Shown here: in pieces, positions 28,393 through 37,978 of the stretch
Numbering within the stretch: position 1 is the stretch's first letter
How the letters are laid out: each line of letters starts with the position of its first letter
Assembly: GCF_012790675.1 (NCBI RefSeq)
Contig: NZ_CP046391.1
Coordinates: 704,001-768,000, forward strand
Direction: 5' to 3'
DNA: 64,000 nt
From: Anaplasma platys
GTDB taxonomy: Bacteria; Pseudomonadota; Alphaproteobacteria; Rickettsiales; Anaplasmataceae
Position numbers and translations under genes: made by a program
The notes under the pieces: generated by a model
Database searches by the model: none
What the model was told of the DNA's origin: nothing
What the model saw: only the letters and a program-made list of their open reading frames with translations

Positions 28393-29420
28393 AAAATAAC
28401 CGCCCACCAAAGGTGGCCCCATTTTAACACCAATTTGCTAAATGTCAAACATACATGCTGCCTTGTCCAGAGTTTAATATCTATATTAAATACCAATACT
28501 ACCCGAAACTTCACATCTCCCACTTTCTACTTACACAAAACTAGCCTGAGCCCATCCTATATCCAAACACGTTCTCTTAAAGTGTTGTTAGTTGCCACAT
28601 GTTCATAAGTTCATAAAATTACGTTCATATCTAATAGAGACCAGCCACAGAAAATATGCTTGAACGCCGACAAGATGCCTGAGACGAATTTGTAATGACA
28701 CTCCAACCTAATAGTCTAAAAAGGGAGCTTAAAAGGCACATGGCTTTTGCCTGCTGGAATACGTTGTGACGAAGTTAAGGAACGGCTTGGTAATGTGCGT
28801 GTTGCATTACACAAAATATGCAGCTCCATCGCGGATATTGTAACAGCACACTGCCGTGCATTATGCTACGTCCTCTAGACTGCCTATACTCATTTGCAAC
28901 ACACATAGAACAGCTACACACGAAATATCCATAAATTGGCGTGTACTTCATCGTCTGAGCCCCATTGGCAAAGTTGGTCCTTTGCCTAATAAGGGAATAT
29001 CTGGCCTTAAATTCCAGTACAATAATTTGGAAAACACAGTCTGCAGGATCTCTGATGATAATCAGCCAATTAGCTGAAACACACTAGGCACCAAAACGGC
29101 GTTTTTGCTACATAAAGCAGCAGTTTCTAACATAAAAACAACTGAACTATTTTACGGAGCCTCATTAGAGTTATATGCTGGGTAGTCCTAAAAACACCAC
29201 AAACACATTCGCTTAAAATGCAGCAAGATAGATATAGAACTCACAAATACAAAGAAGACCCGAAGCTGGCCACAAAAGTCTCACAGGTACTGCACTATGG
29301 CACTGCGGAAATTCCATGAAAAACTCAGCGCCATAGAGCTGGAAAGAAAAATGTAATTGGAGCATGCATAATGCATGCACATAACAATCTAAAGTCAATT
29401 GTCTCTACGGAAGACAAAAA

Positions 29421-29448
29421 TTGCCTAGTTTTTAATAAAATGTATTTT
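29421..29448 (+). promoter_or_regulatory. Candidate sigma-70-like promoter of the 1762-residue gene
   Basis: TTGCCT (29421-29426), a 16-bp spacer and TATTTT (29443-29448) fit a weak sigma-70 promoter 52 bp before the ATG. A second AT-rich box (TAAAAT) lies further down. No experimental start site is known to me. Confidence 0.3.
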
Positions 29449-29450
29449 AT
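29435..29450. promoter_or_regulatory. 16-bp palindrome overlapping the candidate -10
   Basis: ATAAAAT-GT-ATTTTAT is a perfect 7-bp inverted repeat with a 2-bp centre, placed over the -10 box, where a repressor or activator dimer could bind. It could also be chance in AT-rich DNA. Confidence 0.35.
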
Positions 29451-29500
29451 GTTCCAAATAGTAGTAAAATTGTGGCATTGGTTCAAAGCGAACTAAGAAA

Positions 29501-32500
29501 ATGGCTCACAAAGTGGAGAATCATAAGACACAACAAAGCAATTTATCCCGTCGAGCTGATATAAGGTCTGCATTTCCTAATGCCGGAAACAGTGATGAAG
29601 AAGTAATTTATCATACAAGACGGGATGGTTCTACATACCAGATAAGGACTATAGAAGATCCACACACCACCATGAAAAAGGTACTTGACGATGTACTCAA
29701 TGTGGAAAAGCGTTCGTTCCTCGTATATAACACGATTCGCGATTACCAGGGCTATGAAATAATTGCGGCACGTCTAAAAAGAGACACATCTTTGTTGCAA
29801 ATGTCTGAAATTCCCCACGTATGCGGAATAAACAATACAAGGATGTCTGAGGCCATGGCCATAGTGGTAAGGAAAGCAATGGCAATGCTGCTAGATAAAT
29901 CTTTGGAGGAAGCACATGACGATATAAGACACATGTACGAGTCTGCCGTATCAGTTGTCGCATCCCTAACTGGCTCAAGCAAAGAAGATATAAAAGAAAA
30001 AAACCACACAGCCAGTAGGGTGATATCTCAATTACTTGTACTAGATAAGTACTTAATGTTTGCGAAGGAAAGCCAACCTCTTCAGCCGGACCTACGCTTC
30101 TTGCAGTTACAGATGCTGACCGAAGCATGTATGGCAAATTTAGAAAAAAATGGCATTAGCAATGAATCCTGCTCGGAAGTGTATTCCGCTTTGACCATAG
30201 CTGCAGATGTTGCAACTGGTCTTCTCGGAGACAAACATGGCTGTACAATCGGACTTAAAAACTGCGCACAGGATATACGTGAGCAGATTTTACAATGCGC
30301 AACTGAAAAACCACTTGGACACACAGGGTCTGACGCGTCACAAGCAATAACCCTAGACCATGGCGACATATACTCTGCGCTACCTTCCGTGCCACCCTCC
30401 CCCGACGAAGCCATGACTTCATACCTAAACGCTACGGAGGATTATCTATGTGAGAAAGGCCAAAGCCGCAGAGCGGAAATAATAAACCATTATAACTCGC
30501 ATGCTGGCACCTATAGCAACACTCCCTTGAAATTCCTCAAACCAAACGTTGACCATTTTAAAAAAATGCAACCAAAACCTTTTTTTGATCGGTTGTCTGG
30601 ATTGCTTTCTGCTCTTGCAAGTATTGAAAACCCTATCGACTATGCGCAGCCATTCGACCACCATCTTCCTCACCCTCCGGGAAGGACTAGCTGCTTAATG
30701 CACGCTTGCCCTGACAGCTGGCACACCCTCAAAGTCGCCTATAATGCACTGTTACTCGTAAATGAACTTCTTAAAAGTGGTTATCGCACAGATGCCATAT
30801 ATAACAAGGTTTTGGAACTCTGCTCTAGCTTAAGTAGTGCAAGGGAAATCAACGGTTTCACAAGCGTGGTGTACTCATTGGTGCGTTTACACCTCATTGA
30901 AAGTGGGGCTTTTTTAAAGAGTGGGCAAGATTTCGGGAAAGACGTTACTGCATTGCCTCCAGATGGCAGCGATTCCAGCGCTCAATCAGCAATGCAGCAA
31001 CGTCAAGATGAACCCGGGATACGTCCATTTCCAGAATATAAACTACGGGGGCTAGAAATGCCGGAGCTTCAGCCCTTAAAGAACACGGGCCAGCTGCGCA
31101 CTTATCTAGAACAGAGCAATCTGGCTCTAGAATGCATTTCTAAAACAGTAGAAGATCGCAAGACTCGTATGGAAGAGATGTCCGACTCTGAACACAGGTT
31201 GCTCGCAGACATCAATGCAGCATCAGAGGCTGTTAATAGCACTATTGCAATAATATCTGCTACCGAGAGTAACAGCAATCAACAGGCATTATTCATGATG
31301 CAAGTTATGGTTGCCGATCTGCAAGAGAACTTAGAAAGAACACAAAAAAAAGACGCCATAAAAGAATATCAAAAACGCGCAACACCGTTAATTCGAGCAT
31401 GTAGCAACAAATTGCTCTCACTGCATAATGTGGACGAAACTGTTAGGGTTTGTGCAGAAAACATTATAAACCTTGCCAAGGAGACTATCCTTATAAAGTC
31501 AGAACCGGCCCATGGAGAGCACTCTCCAACACATAGATCGGCCAGTGAAACCCAAGTTGCTACTCTGTCCAATTCCGCAGCTAGTCCACTTCGGCAATCA
31601 GAACCAATACCTTCATCCATTGCCGCTAACTTAAAACAGTGCAAAAAACTTGTCGATAGGCTGGAAAATATAGTCAACGTTGAGTGTCCCATAAGAAGCG
31701 CAGAAAGCGTCATCCGCAATTTTAAACTCGCTTTTTCACGCGTGGCACATGCTAAGTCGCTATGCGTTGATGCCGATGCTTACTGCACATCGCTTAAGAG
31801 CGCATCCTCTATTATATTAGGAGCATTAACAACGATAGGCAGCTTAAAGCCCCCTGTCTCAGTTACTGCATCAATGACGTTGCTCAACAGCATCAAGCGC
31901 TGCGCAAACATGCTAGATATAGCGCTACAAAATGCCCTCATCGAAGAAACCTGTACTCACAGAAAGACACTGTTGCTGCAAGCACAAAAAAGTGCCGCCG
32001 AAGCTCTGAATACGCTAAAGTACGTCGATACAAACTCTGAAGTCATAAAAGGGTACTCCATTGCTAAAATTGCCCGGGATGCTTTTGAGTCTTGCAGAAG
32101 AGACCTGAGTACCGTTCACAGCTTTCAGGCTACGGAAAGCGAGAGAGCTGCTGATACAGGTGCATCTTCACGCACATATAATCTCCACTTACAAGCAGCG
32201 CTGTCAGCCAACATATCAATAATAGCGCTACTTACCCAGCATGCAACGTCATGGAGCAAGGATGCTTCCAGGGAACATTTGGGGAAAGGCCCCACCCTCT
32301 GTGATATTACCAAGAGGGAAACATTGCTGCTAAACCTCTACGAAGCCTTGCAGAGCATGCAACGCGCCAGTAGGTGTTTTGAAGAAGATCCACCAACTGC
32401 ATTGTTAGATTCGTGTAAAGATTTAGAGAGATTAATAAACACACATGTGTTCGCGGGAATTGCCTTTACCGATCCCGAGAAAGGCGCCAAAAGTATAGAT

Positions 32501-34789
32501 AAAATATATGCAAGAGCTCCGCGCCTGCTAGAGTTGGTGCAGGAGTCACAGGAATGCGAGCCATCAAAAACAGCAGCCATGGAGGCTATAAAACAGGCAT
32601 CCGTATTGCTAAAAAGATCTTCATATGCACTGAAAAAAGAAGTGGGTTATCCACAAGCTTTGTATTCAGAAGGTTCTGGAATAGCAGCATTTCCGAGCGA
32701 GATTTCAGACCTAACAGTACGACAAAAAGACACCTGTGATCCCCAGTTGATCGACATCGTGGAATCGGGACAACAATCGAGCCTCAGTCGTTGGTTTTGC
32801 AAAACCATTGTCTCTTTAAAGCAGGCACTCTTTCCAAGTGCACTTTCCGAAGATGAAATATCAAATTCAATCAAAGGTTCTGTAGAGAGCATAGGGCTTT
32901 TGCTCGAAAATATGAGACAATACTCTTCGCAAAACACGAGCGCAAAAGCACAGCCATGGAAGAATATGGACAGCTTCTGCAGCAGGAGCCTGGAGCTTGC
33001 AAAGTTGTCCCTGAAGAGCAAAAGGTACACTGATATCCTAAATGCGGAATGCCATTGTATCGGAAGTATATCTACGATTGATAGCGAAAAATCATTACCG
33101 CCGATCAAGCACAGCAAGGTCCAACTAAAACAAATAGCTCAGCTAAGAAACGAGATCTCTTTCCTGCGAAAAGAGCTCCATGCCTATGCGGAGAACAGAA
33201 AAAGCTCGGGGGAAACCCAGCCGCAATACACTGACCTCTACACATCTTGGGACACACTGAGCGCTGCATGGTGGCAACATAATCGGGGACTTGTAGGCCT
33301 TAAACAAGTCGTGAAAGAGATGAAGAGTGTTTATGGAAGAAACGTAAGTATTAAAGCGCCTGTTGAACTTCTTGAAACATTATTTGAACAACAAGACTGG
33401 GAATCCATAGACTTTATCTGTAATAATTGCATTGTGTGTAGCGCCAATGGTGATGCGGTGCATCAAGAGGTTTTTGACCTTTTTCAACGCAATCTACGCA
33501 ATGAGCTGAACGGACACAGTGACTTTCCTGTGGCCATCAAGCCCCAGGGGTTTGTGGATAAAATTATGACGCTCTTCAGAAAGGAAACTCCTAAAAGCCG
33601 TGATGACGTACCACTTTTCTTGAAAGCACTGATAAAAAACTCATGTTCCAAAAACACATACTCCACCGGTGATTATTATTACCAGCTTCCCAGATGCAAG
33701 ATAGATTCCATGATATCAAGCTTGTATGCAGTCCCCGAAAATCATCATATTGCTGCGTTCCTTCTGTACAGTTGCTCAGGAGGAAGCTTAAATACATCTA
33801 CTCTGGTAAAATGCCAGTCTACTGAAACTATATACGGTTTCTTTAACAATAATCAGGAATTTCACAACGTAACGTCTGGAATTCAGGAAGCTTCGTGGAA
33901 ATCTGAACAGTATCCACCCGCAACCAACCATGCACTGGTGAGTCGCAAGGCAAGACATCTTTATGCTGCTACATTAAAAGGTTTTTTGCCTGCTAAAGCT
34001 AGGAAACAACTTTCAATAACACAAAAACTTTTTTCTAAAATTAGATTCCTCGGCAAAAACACCGCACCGCAAAATAGGGCCCAAACTTTCCATTCTCATC
34101 CGTTAAAAAGAGAACAAAGAAAAATTGTGCTAAATGGGGTAGACATCCTCACAGGAGAAGTATACTACCCAGCTGAAGCGAATTCTGATGGTAGCACACA
34201 ATGCGCAGATTTACAGGGAATCGCTGCAGAACCCCACGGTATACGTGCTGCCAGCACCAACTCAATGTCTCCGCCTACCTTTTCTCCTACGTCTTCGTTT
34301 AGTAGCACACCTATATTTTTTGACAGTATAGCAAATAGCATAACCCCTACGACGGAAGAAGGATCTATAAACAGCATACACTTTGTGGGAACTCTGTCCG
34401 AAATTGCTGCGCCATCGCAATCTGGAAAGCGAAGTAGAAAAGTGTTGACTGTGAGCAGTAATTGCGGCACCGGTAAGCAGCAAGGTGTCTCCGCAGAGCA
34501 AGGGAACAACGGAGGTTTTGGGGGGCCTGCGAAGCTGGTGATTACGCTTTCAACGTGCACGCAGTCTTCTGAAGTTCTAGAGAAAAGTGAAGCTGGGTCT
34601 CAAGTGCGTTGCGAGGCTGGCAGCACCATTATCACAGAATTGCCCAGGACACACTTTGATGAAGAGAAGGAAAACGAAAGGAAAGAAATTGATAGCGCGC
34701 AGCCAAGCACAGTTTTTACTTCCGGATGTATAGTTAGTAGGCATGGTGCAAGGGAACACAAAGTAGACATGGGGGAAAGACGACTGTGA
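29501..34789 (+). CDS. Giant helical protein of unknown function, candidate effector
   Basis: The 1,762-residue protein has no recognised domain, signal peptide or membrane segment. Most of it (about 1-1540) is composed of amphipathic helices with many Leu, Ala, Ser and Cys, which suggests a helical repeat or coiled scaffold. The last 200 residues are low in complexity, rich in Ser/Thr/Pro, and end with basic residues (KVDMGERRL), a C-terminal charge pattern seen in Anaplasma type IV substrates. Helix-rich sections such as SALTIAADVATGLLGDKHG resemble modules in the two paralogues at 46.6 and 51.3 kb only weakly. The ATG at 29501 has a weak AAG-type ribosome-binding site. The next gene starts 13 bp after the stop, so the two form an operon. 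Function is unknown. Confidence 0.88.
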   Translation: MAHKVENHKTQQSNLSRRADIRSAFPNAGNSDEEVIYHTRRDGSTYQIRTIEDPHTTMKKVLDDVLNVEKRSFLVYNTIRDYQGYEIIAARLKRDTSLLQMSEIPHVCGINNTRMSEAMAIVVRKAMAMLLDKSLEEAHDDIRHMYESAVSVVASLTGSSKEDIKEKNHTASRVISQLLVLDKYLMFAKESQPLQPDLRFLQLQMLTEACMANLEKNGISNESCSEVYSALTIAADVATGLLGDKHGCTIGLKNCAQDIREQILQCATEKPLGHTGSDASQAITLDHGDIYSALPSVPPSPDEAMTSYLNATEDYLCEKGQSRRAEIINHYNSHAGTYSNTPLKFLKPNVDHFKKMQPKPFFDRLSGLLSALASIENPIDYAQPFDHHLPHPPGRTSCLMHACPDSWHTLKVAYNALLLVNELLKSGYRTDAIYNKVLELCSSLSSAREINGFTSVVYSLVRLHLIESGAFLKSGQDFGKDVTALPPDGSDSSAQSAMQQRQDEPGIRPFPEYKLRGLEMPELQPLKNTGQLRTYLEQSNLALECISKTVEDRKTRMEEMSDSEHRLLADINAASEAVNSTIAIISATESNSNQQALFMMQVMVADLQENLERTQKKDAIKEYQKRATPLIRACSNKLLSLHNVDETVRVCAENIINLAKETILIKSEPAHGEHSPTHRSASETQVATLSNSAASPLRQSEPIPSSIAANLKQCKKLVDRLENIVNVECPIRSAESVIRNFKLAFSRVAHAKSLCVDADAYCTSLKSASSIILGALTTIGSLKPPVSVTASMTLLNSIKRCANMLDIALQNALIEETCTHRKTLLLQAQKSAAEALNTLKYVDTNSEVIKGYSIAKIARDAFESCRRDLSTVHSFQATESERAADTGASSRTYNLHLQAALSANISIIALLTQHATSWSKDASREHLGKGPTLCDITKRETLLLNLYEALQSMQRASRCFEEDPPTALLDSCKDLERLINTHVFAGIAFTDPEKGAKSIDKIYARAPRLLELVQESQECEPSKTAAMEAIKQASVLLKRSSYALKKEVGYPQALYSEGSGIAAFPSEISDLTVRQKDTCDPQLIDIVESGQQSSLSRWFCKTIVSLKQALFPSALSEDEISNSIKGSVESIGLLLENMRQYSSQNTSAKAQPWKNMDSFCSRSLELAKLSLKSKRYTDILNAECHCIGSISTIDSEKSLPPIKHSKVQLKQIAQLRNEISFLRKELHAYAENRKSSGETQPQYTDLYTSWDTLSAAWWQHNRGLVGLKQVVKEMKSVYGRNVSIKAPVELLETLFEQQDWESIDFICNNCIVCSANGDAVHQEVFDLFQRNLRNELNGHSDFPVAIKPQGFVDKIMTLFRKETPKSRDDVPLFLKALIKNSCSKNTYSTGDYYYQLPRCKIDSMISSLYAVPENHHIAAFLLYSCSGGSLNTSTLVKCQSTETIYGFFNNNQEFHNVTSGIQEASWKSEQYPPATNHALVSRKARHLYAATLKGFLPAKARKQLSITQKLFSKIRFLGKNTAPQNRAQTFHSHPLKREQRKIVLNGVDILTGEVYYPAEANSDGSTQCADLQGIAAEPHGIRAASTNSMSPPTFSPTSSFSSTPIFFDSIANSITPTTEEGSINSIHFVGTLSEIAAPSQSGKRSRKVLTVSSNCGTGKQQGVSAEQGNNGGFGGPAKLVITLSTCTQSSEVLEKSEAGSQVRCEAGSTIITELPRTHFDEEKENERKEIDSAQPSTVFTSGCIVSRHGAREHKVDMGERRL

Positions 34790-34802
34790 GGAACAAAAGA
34801 AA

Positions 34803-36689
34803 ATGACAAGTGAAACGCAAAGATTTTTTCGCCCCCAATCAGAAAATTCTGCTCGGGAAATACCGATACTTACTCAAGAAGAGGTAGTATGTATCACGAG
34901 TGAAAGTGAAAAACCGTCACTGGACTTAACGGTATACGCCATACGTGAGTGCCTTGGTCAAACAATAGAATCGATATCACGCGCTGCCGAGTGTTTTGAG
35001 TCTAAGCAATACGTAAGGGGGATACATGAAGCAAAAAAGATCCTGCAGGAATTATACTCCGTAGTCTTTGACCCAAAGTTTGACTTTACCTCACGCGCCT
35101 GTGTCGCGAAAGCGGTGAACAAGCTCTTTTGTAATCTCGTTAAATTTTATGAAAGCCTTGGACTGCTGTTTATGGCTTCAAAGGAACACTGGGAAGCCGA
35201 AGAAACAAAAATGGGCATCGTCCACAATACCCTGGAAGGCATTGTTGAGACTATAAAGCTCATACAACAAAGCACTTGCGTTCCGGCAAAGCGTGATGCG
35301 GGATGTCCCACAAATGCTGTGCACTGTATAAAGAGAGCGCAAAATATTTTGCTCAATGCGTGCCTGTTTTCACAGTTGCCGGACAACACAGAAGACGGTA
35401 TGAAGTTCGTCGCTGCTCTCAGAATGTCCATGATATTATCTAGTGTTATTACAGATTCAGCAGTCTTCACTAAATACAACGCCGATGTGGCATCATGCTC
35501 TACTTTCTACATGAAAGCCGCATTAGAAAGGCTAAAGCGATGTCGCGACTTCGACGGCAGATGCAGAATCTTCGACAAATTTTCTGACATTGTCTCCTTG
35601 ATCGCATACTTCTGCAATGATGCAATGAAAAGCTGTGGTAATAGAGAGATTTATACCCCAGGACTTCGTGGACGCATCGACCGCAAATCGTCCATTCTAA
35701 TGAATGTTTTGGAAGCAATAGTGCTTTCAGGGGCATTTCTCTCATTGGACTCAGGTACAACAAATCCAACACAAAGAAACGCAGATACCCAAACCAAGAT
35801 GCAGGAAATTCTGCATAATATAATATATGCGTACCATACTTTAGTCGAACAGGATTGCCCCAACGCTTGTAGGAGAACTATCACTAAACTTTTGTTCAAT
35901 GGAGCCTATATAAAACTGGAAAAGTTACACAACGATAGCTCTATTACAAGCACTAACCGCAAACAGTTGGAGAGAATCATCGTCACTGTTCGCCGGGCTC
36001 TGGATAAAATAAATCCCGATAGTCCCCTGTATTCGAAAATCTGGGATAGCAAAATATCTGGCCTTCATCAGTTTCCAGGAGAATTCCCACGTGATGGGCG
36101 CGAGTTAATATCCCTGCCCGAAACCCCTGACTTCAGCGCCGGTCAATCACGTATAAAGCGCATACGAAACGCCGTTGTAAGTATCCTTAATCGCCTATTT
36201 TCTGTTGTAGGAAAATTTTGGAACCGTATAAAAGAGCGTTGCCGAACACTCTGGAAGTCATACGATTCTATATCACTCATAAAGCACGGCAGCGCAATTG
36301 AGGAAGATCAAAGATCTTTGATGGACTCTTCCAAAATGCTTCTAGTACAAATGCAAGAAAGGAGAAAAAAGGAAAGGATGAACTACATCACAGTAGAAGC
36401 AGAAGTGCATGCCCTCCCGGAAGGTTTTCACAGTAGTAACGATTCTTTACCAAATCACACTGCATCATCAGCATTGCTACACTCCTATCATGAAACAGCC
36501 CCTCCAGAATCTTGCATACTGGCACAAGTTCGCACCTCCCCCAGCAGCGTAGGCCCTGATAGCACGTCAACTGTTACCCATGGTGCACAAGTGTTCGCTC
36601 AGAGTTCTTCGGTTGCTGAAAGCCCCACACCAACAGTTACTAACATAACAATAGACAAGATTGCTTCTAGAGGACAGAATGCGACATAG
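34803..36689 (+). CDS. 628-residue helical protein, [F/Y]PGE family, candidate effector
   Basis: I do not recognise the family from outside the genus. The N-terminal 420 residues are helical, ending with ERIIVTVRRALDKINPD and FPGE at about 424-427. The same end motif occurs in the 1535-residue gene at 37979 (EKIAISIQRCLDRLDLT ... FPGE, 468) and the 589-residue gene at 43621 (YPGE, 468). After it comes a basic helical stretch (RIKRIRNAVVSILNRLFSVV) and a polar Ser/Thr-rich tail. There is no signal peptide. The start lies 13 bp after the previous stop, with GAGGA before it, so it is co-transcribed with the 1762-residue gene. Confidence 0.88.
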   Translation: MTSETQRFFRPQSENSAREIPILTQEEVVCITSESEKPSLDLTVYAIRECLGQTIESISRAAECFESKQYVRGIHEAKKILQELYSVVFDPKFDFTSRACVAKAVNKLFCNLVKFYESLGLLFMASKEHWEAEETKMGIVHNTLEGIVETIKLIQQSTCVPAKRDAGCPTNAVHCIKRAQNILLNACLFSQLPDNTEDGMKFVAALRMSMILSSVITDSAVFTKYNADVASCSTFYMKAALERLKRCRDFDGRCRIFDKFSDIVSLIAYFCNDAMKSCGNREIYTPGLRGRIDRKSSILMNVLEAIVLSGAFLSLDSGTTNPTQRNADTQTKMQEILHNIIYAYHTLVEQDCPNACRRTITKLLFNGAYIKLEKLHNDSSITSTNRKQLERIIVTVRRALDKINPDSPLYSKIWDSKISGLHQFPGEFPRDGRELISLPETPDFSAGQSRIKRIRNAVVSILNRLFSVVGKFWNRIKERCRTLWKSYDSISLIKHGSAIEEDQRSLMDSSKMLLVQMQERRKKERMNYITVEAEVHALPEGFHSSNDSLPNHTASSALLHSYHETAPPESCILAQVRTSPSSVGPDSTSTVTHGAQVFAQSSSVAESPTPTVTNITIDKIASRGQNAT

Positions 36690-37610
36690 CAGCTTTAGTA
36701 GCTCGGAACTATGCACCAAAGCTGTAGACGCACCCAGAATATACTTAGGCTCTCATTTTAGAAAATGCACTCCATACAAAATCGATCAGAATTGAGCAAA
36801 ATAACAAAAAGTGCTAGTCAAGACTCCAGCAAGGAGAGTGGTGCAACGGAGCTTTGACTTATCCAAAGCGCTGGTTACTCAAGCATGAATTACTCATTCA
36901 TGAGCCAATGCACTGGCAATATGCGCGCTTATGCCACGCTCCATCGATTCCATATCTTCACCACCGGAATGATGGTCACCTGGTGAGATTTAACATGCTG
37001 CAGTGACAGCAAAGGACCCTATCTAAGTTCGCCGGAACAACACACTACTTAGAACTTGCCTTTATAGATGATGCGCTAAAAACCTATGACCACAAAAGAA
37101 ATTCCGGCAAGTGAAGCCGTATAAACCACTATGTATATAGAAAGAGAGAGACCTTTTACAGGGGTTAGAACAAACACAATCTTCTGTTCGCGATTTTGTA
37201 ACATGCCGGGGCAGGATATGCGGCGACAAGGTGATCATTTGATGACGACCCGATCAGGGCTGGCTAGGTACTGCAGAGGGAAAGATTGACACTGCTCAGG
37301 GTATGGAGGGAGACAAGGATTGGTAAATAGCCTTGATCCAAAAGAGAGAGGCAAGAAATAAGGAGGTACACTATGTAATCTAGACCCCAAGTTTGCCCTT
37401 ACCCCACGCCCCCCGCGTCGCAAAAGCGGGGAACAAGCCCTTTTACAGTATCATTAATTATAGACAGGAAGATTTGTGTGAAAACTATTGCAGGTTTGAA
37501 TGTTATGGCCGGACTGTCGGCAAAGATTTACTTTGTCATCACACAAAAACATCATCAAAAAATTTAAGGGGAAAATACACTAGCGTCACATCGTAAATAT
37601 ACGCCTTACA

Positions 37611-37718
37611 AAAAATATTAAGCCTCCCATCGAGGCTTACCTAATTCCCTCACAACAAATAAAAACATATAGAGCCCCCTGCCGCAAAGTCCTCTACTAA
37701 AAGCACAAGCAGGGGGCA
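37611..37718 (-). ncRNA. Candidate uncharacterised small RNA
   Basis: On the minus strand, GCCCCCTGC (37717-37709) pairs with GCAGGGGGC (37682-37674) around a 26-nt loop. A 35-nt linker follows, then an 8-bp hairpin (37639-37632 with 37626-37619) and a TTTTTT run, a good Rho-independent terminator. A TAAAAT box at 37725-37720 is placed to start transcription near the 5' stem; no good -35 is visible. The length would be about 108 nt. It has no similarity I know to 4.5S, 6S, tmRNA or RNase P RNA. Alternatively, the 5' hairpin could end a plus-strand transcript (ATATTTT follows it). Confidence 0.35.
37619..37639 (-). terminator. Rho-independent terminator, minus strand
   Basis: TAAGCCTC / GAGGCTTA pair as an 8-bp stem with loop CCATC in plus-strand terms. 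On the minus strand ATATTTTTT follows directly. The plus strand has no T run after it. Confidence 0.6.
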
Positions 37719-37894
37719 TATTTTAACAACACACTACCCTGATTACCCATGCAAGCAATAATACACACATTCTTACCACATCTACATGGCCTCAATAACC
37801 TAATGCGCCTATTGCAATACATGACATTTATTAATTTCACTTGGCAAAAGTAAATAAATTTATTGCAAGGTAGCCATTATAAGCCTTATAGAGG

Positions 37895-37922
37895 TTCTTG
37901 TTTTTATAAATCTTAATAAGAT
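37895..37922 (+). promoter_or_regulatory. Candidate promoter of the 1535-residue gene
   Basis: TTCTTG (37895-37900), 16 bp, TAAGAT (37917-37922) lie 57 bp before the ATG. The leader ends with a GGGGG run (37970-37974) at Shine-Dalgarno distance. Confidence 0.35.
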
Positions 37923-37978
37923 ACGAGAAATTCTTTATATTTATACAATAATTATTAAAAGAAAGAATAGGGGGCTAA

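Larger units (their letters stand above)
28393..29500. other. 1.1-kb divergent gap before the large-protein island
   Basis: No gene or RNA is recognisable. Short frames here have no family features. The right end holds a likely promoter and palindrome for the 1762-residue gene. Confidence 0.5.
36690..37978. other. 1.3-kb gap with hairpins and a candidate small RNA
   Basis: A GC-rich hairpin (CCCCGC 37411-37416, GCGGGG 37426-37431) and two more at 37619-37639 and 37674-37717 lie in the right half. The hairpin pair may belong to a minus-strand small RNA, listed separately. A promoter-like pair precedes the 1535-residue gene. The left part (36690-37380) shows nothing I can support. Confidence 0.5.

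Noticed and set aside
28034-28399. A Ser-rich plus-strand frame
   Set aside because: It is the complement of the acidic insertion of the HesB-type gene, where GAT/GAA codons read as serine-rich sequence.
37393-37596. A 67-codon plus frame in the 36.7-38.0 kb gap
   Set aside because: It has no family features, includes a GC-rich hairpin and has no clear ribosome-binding site.
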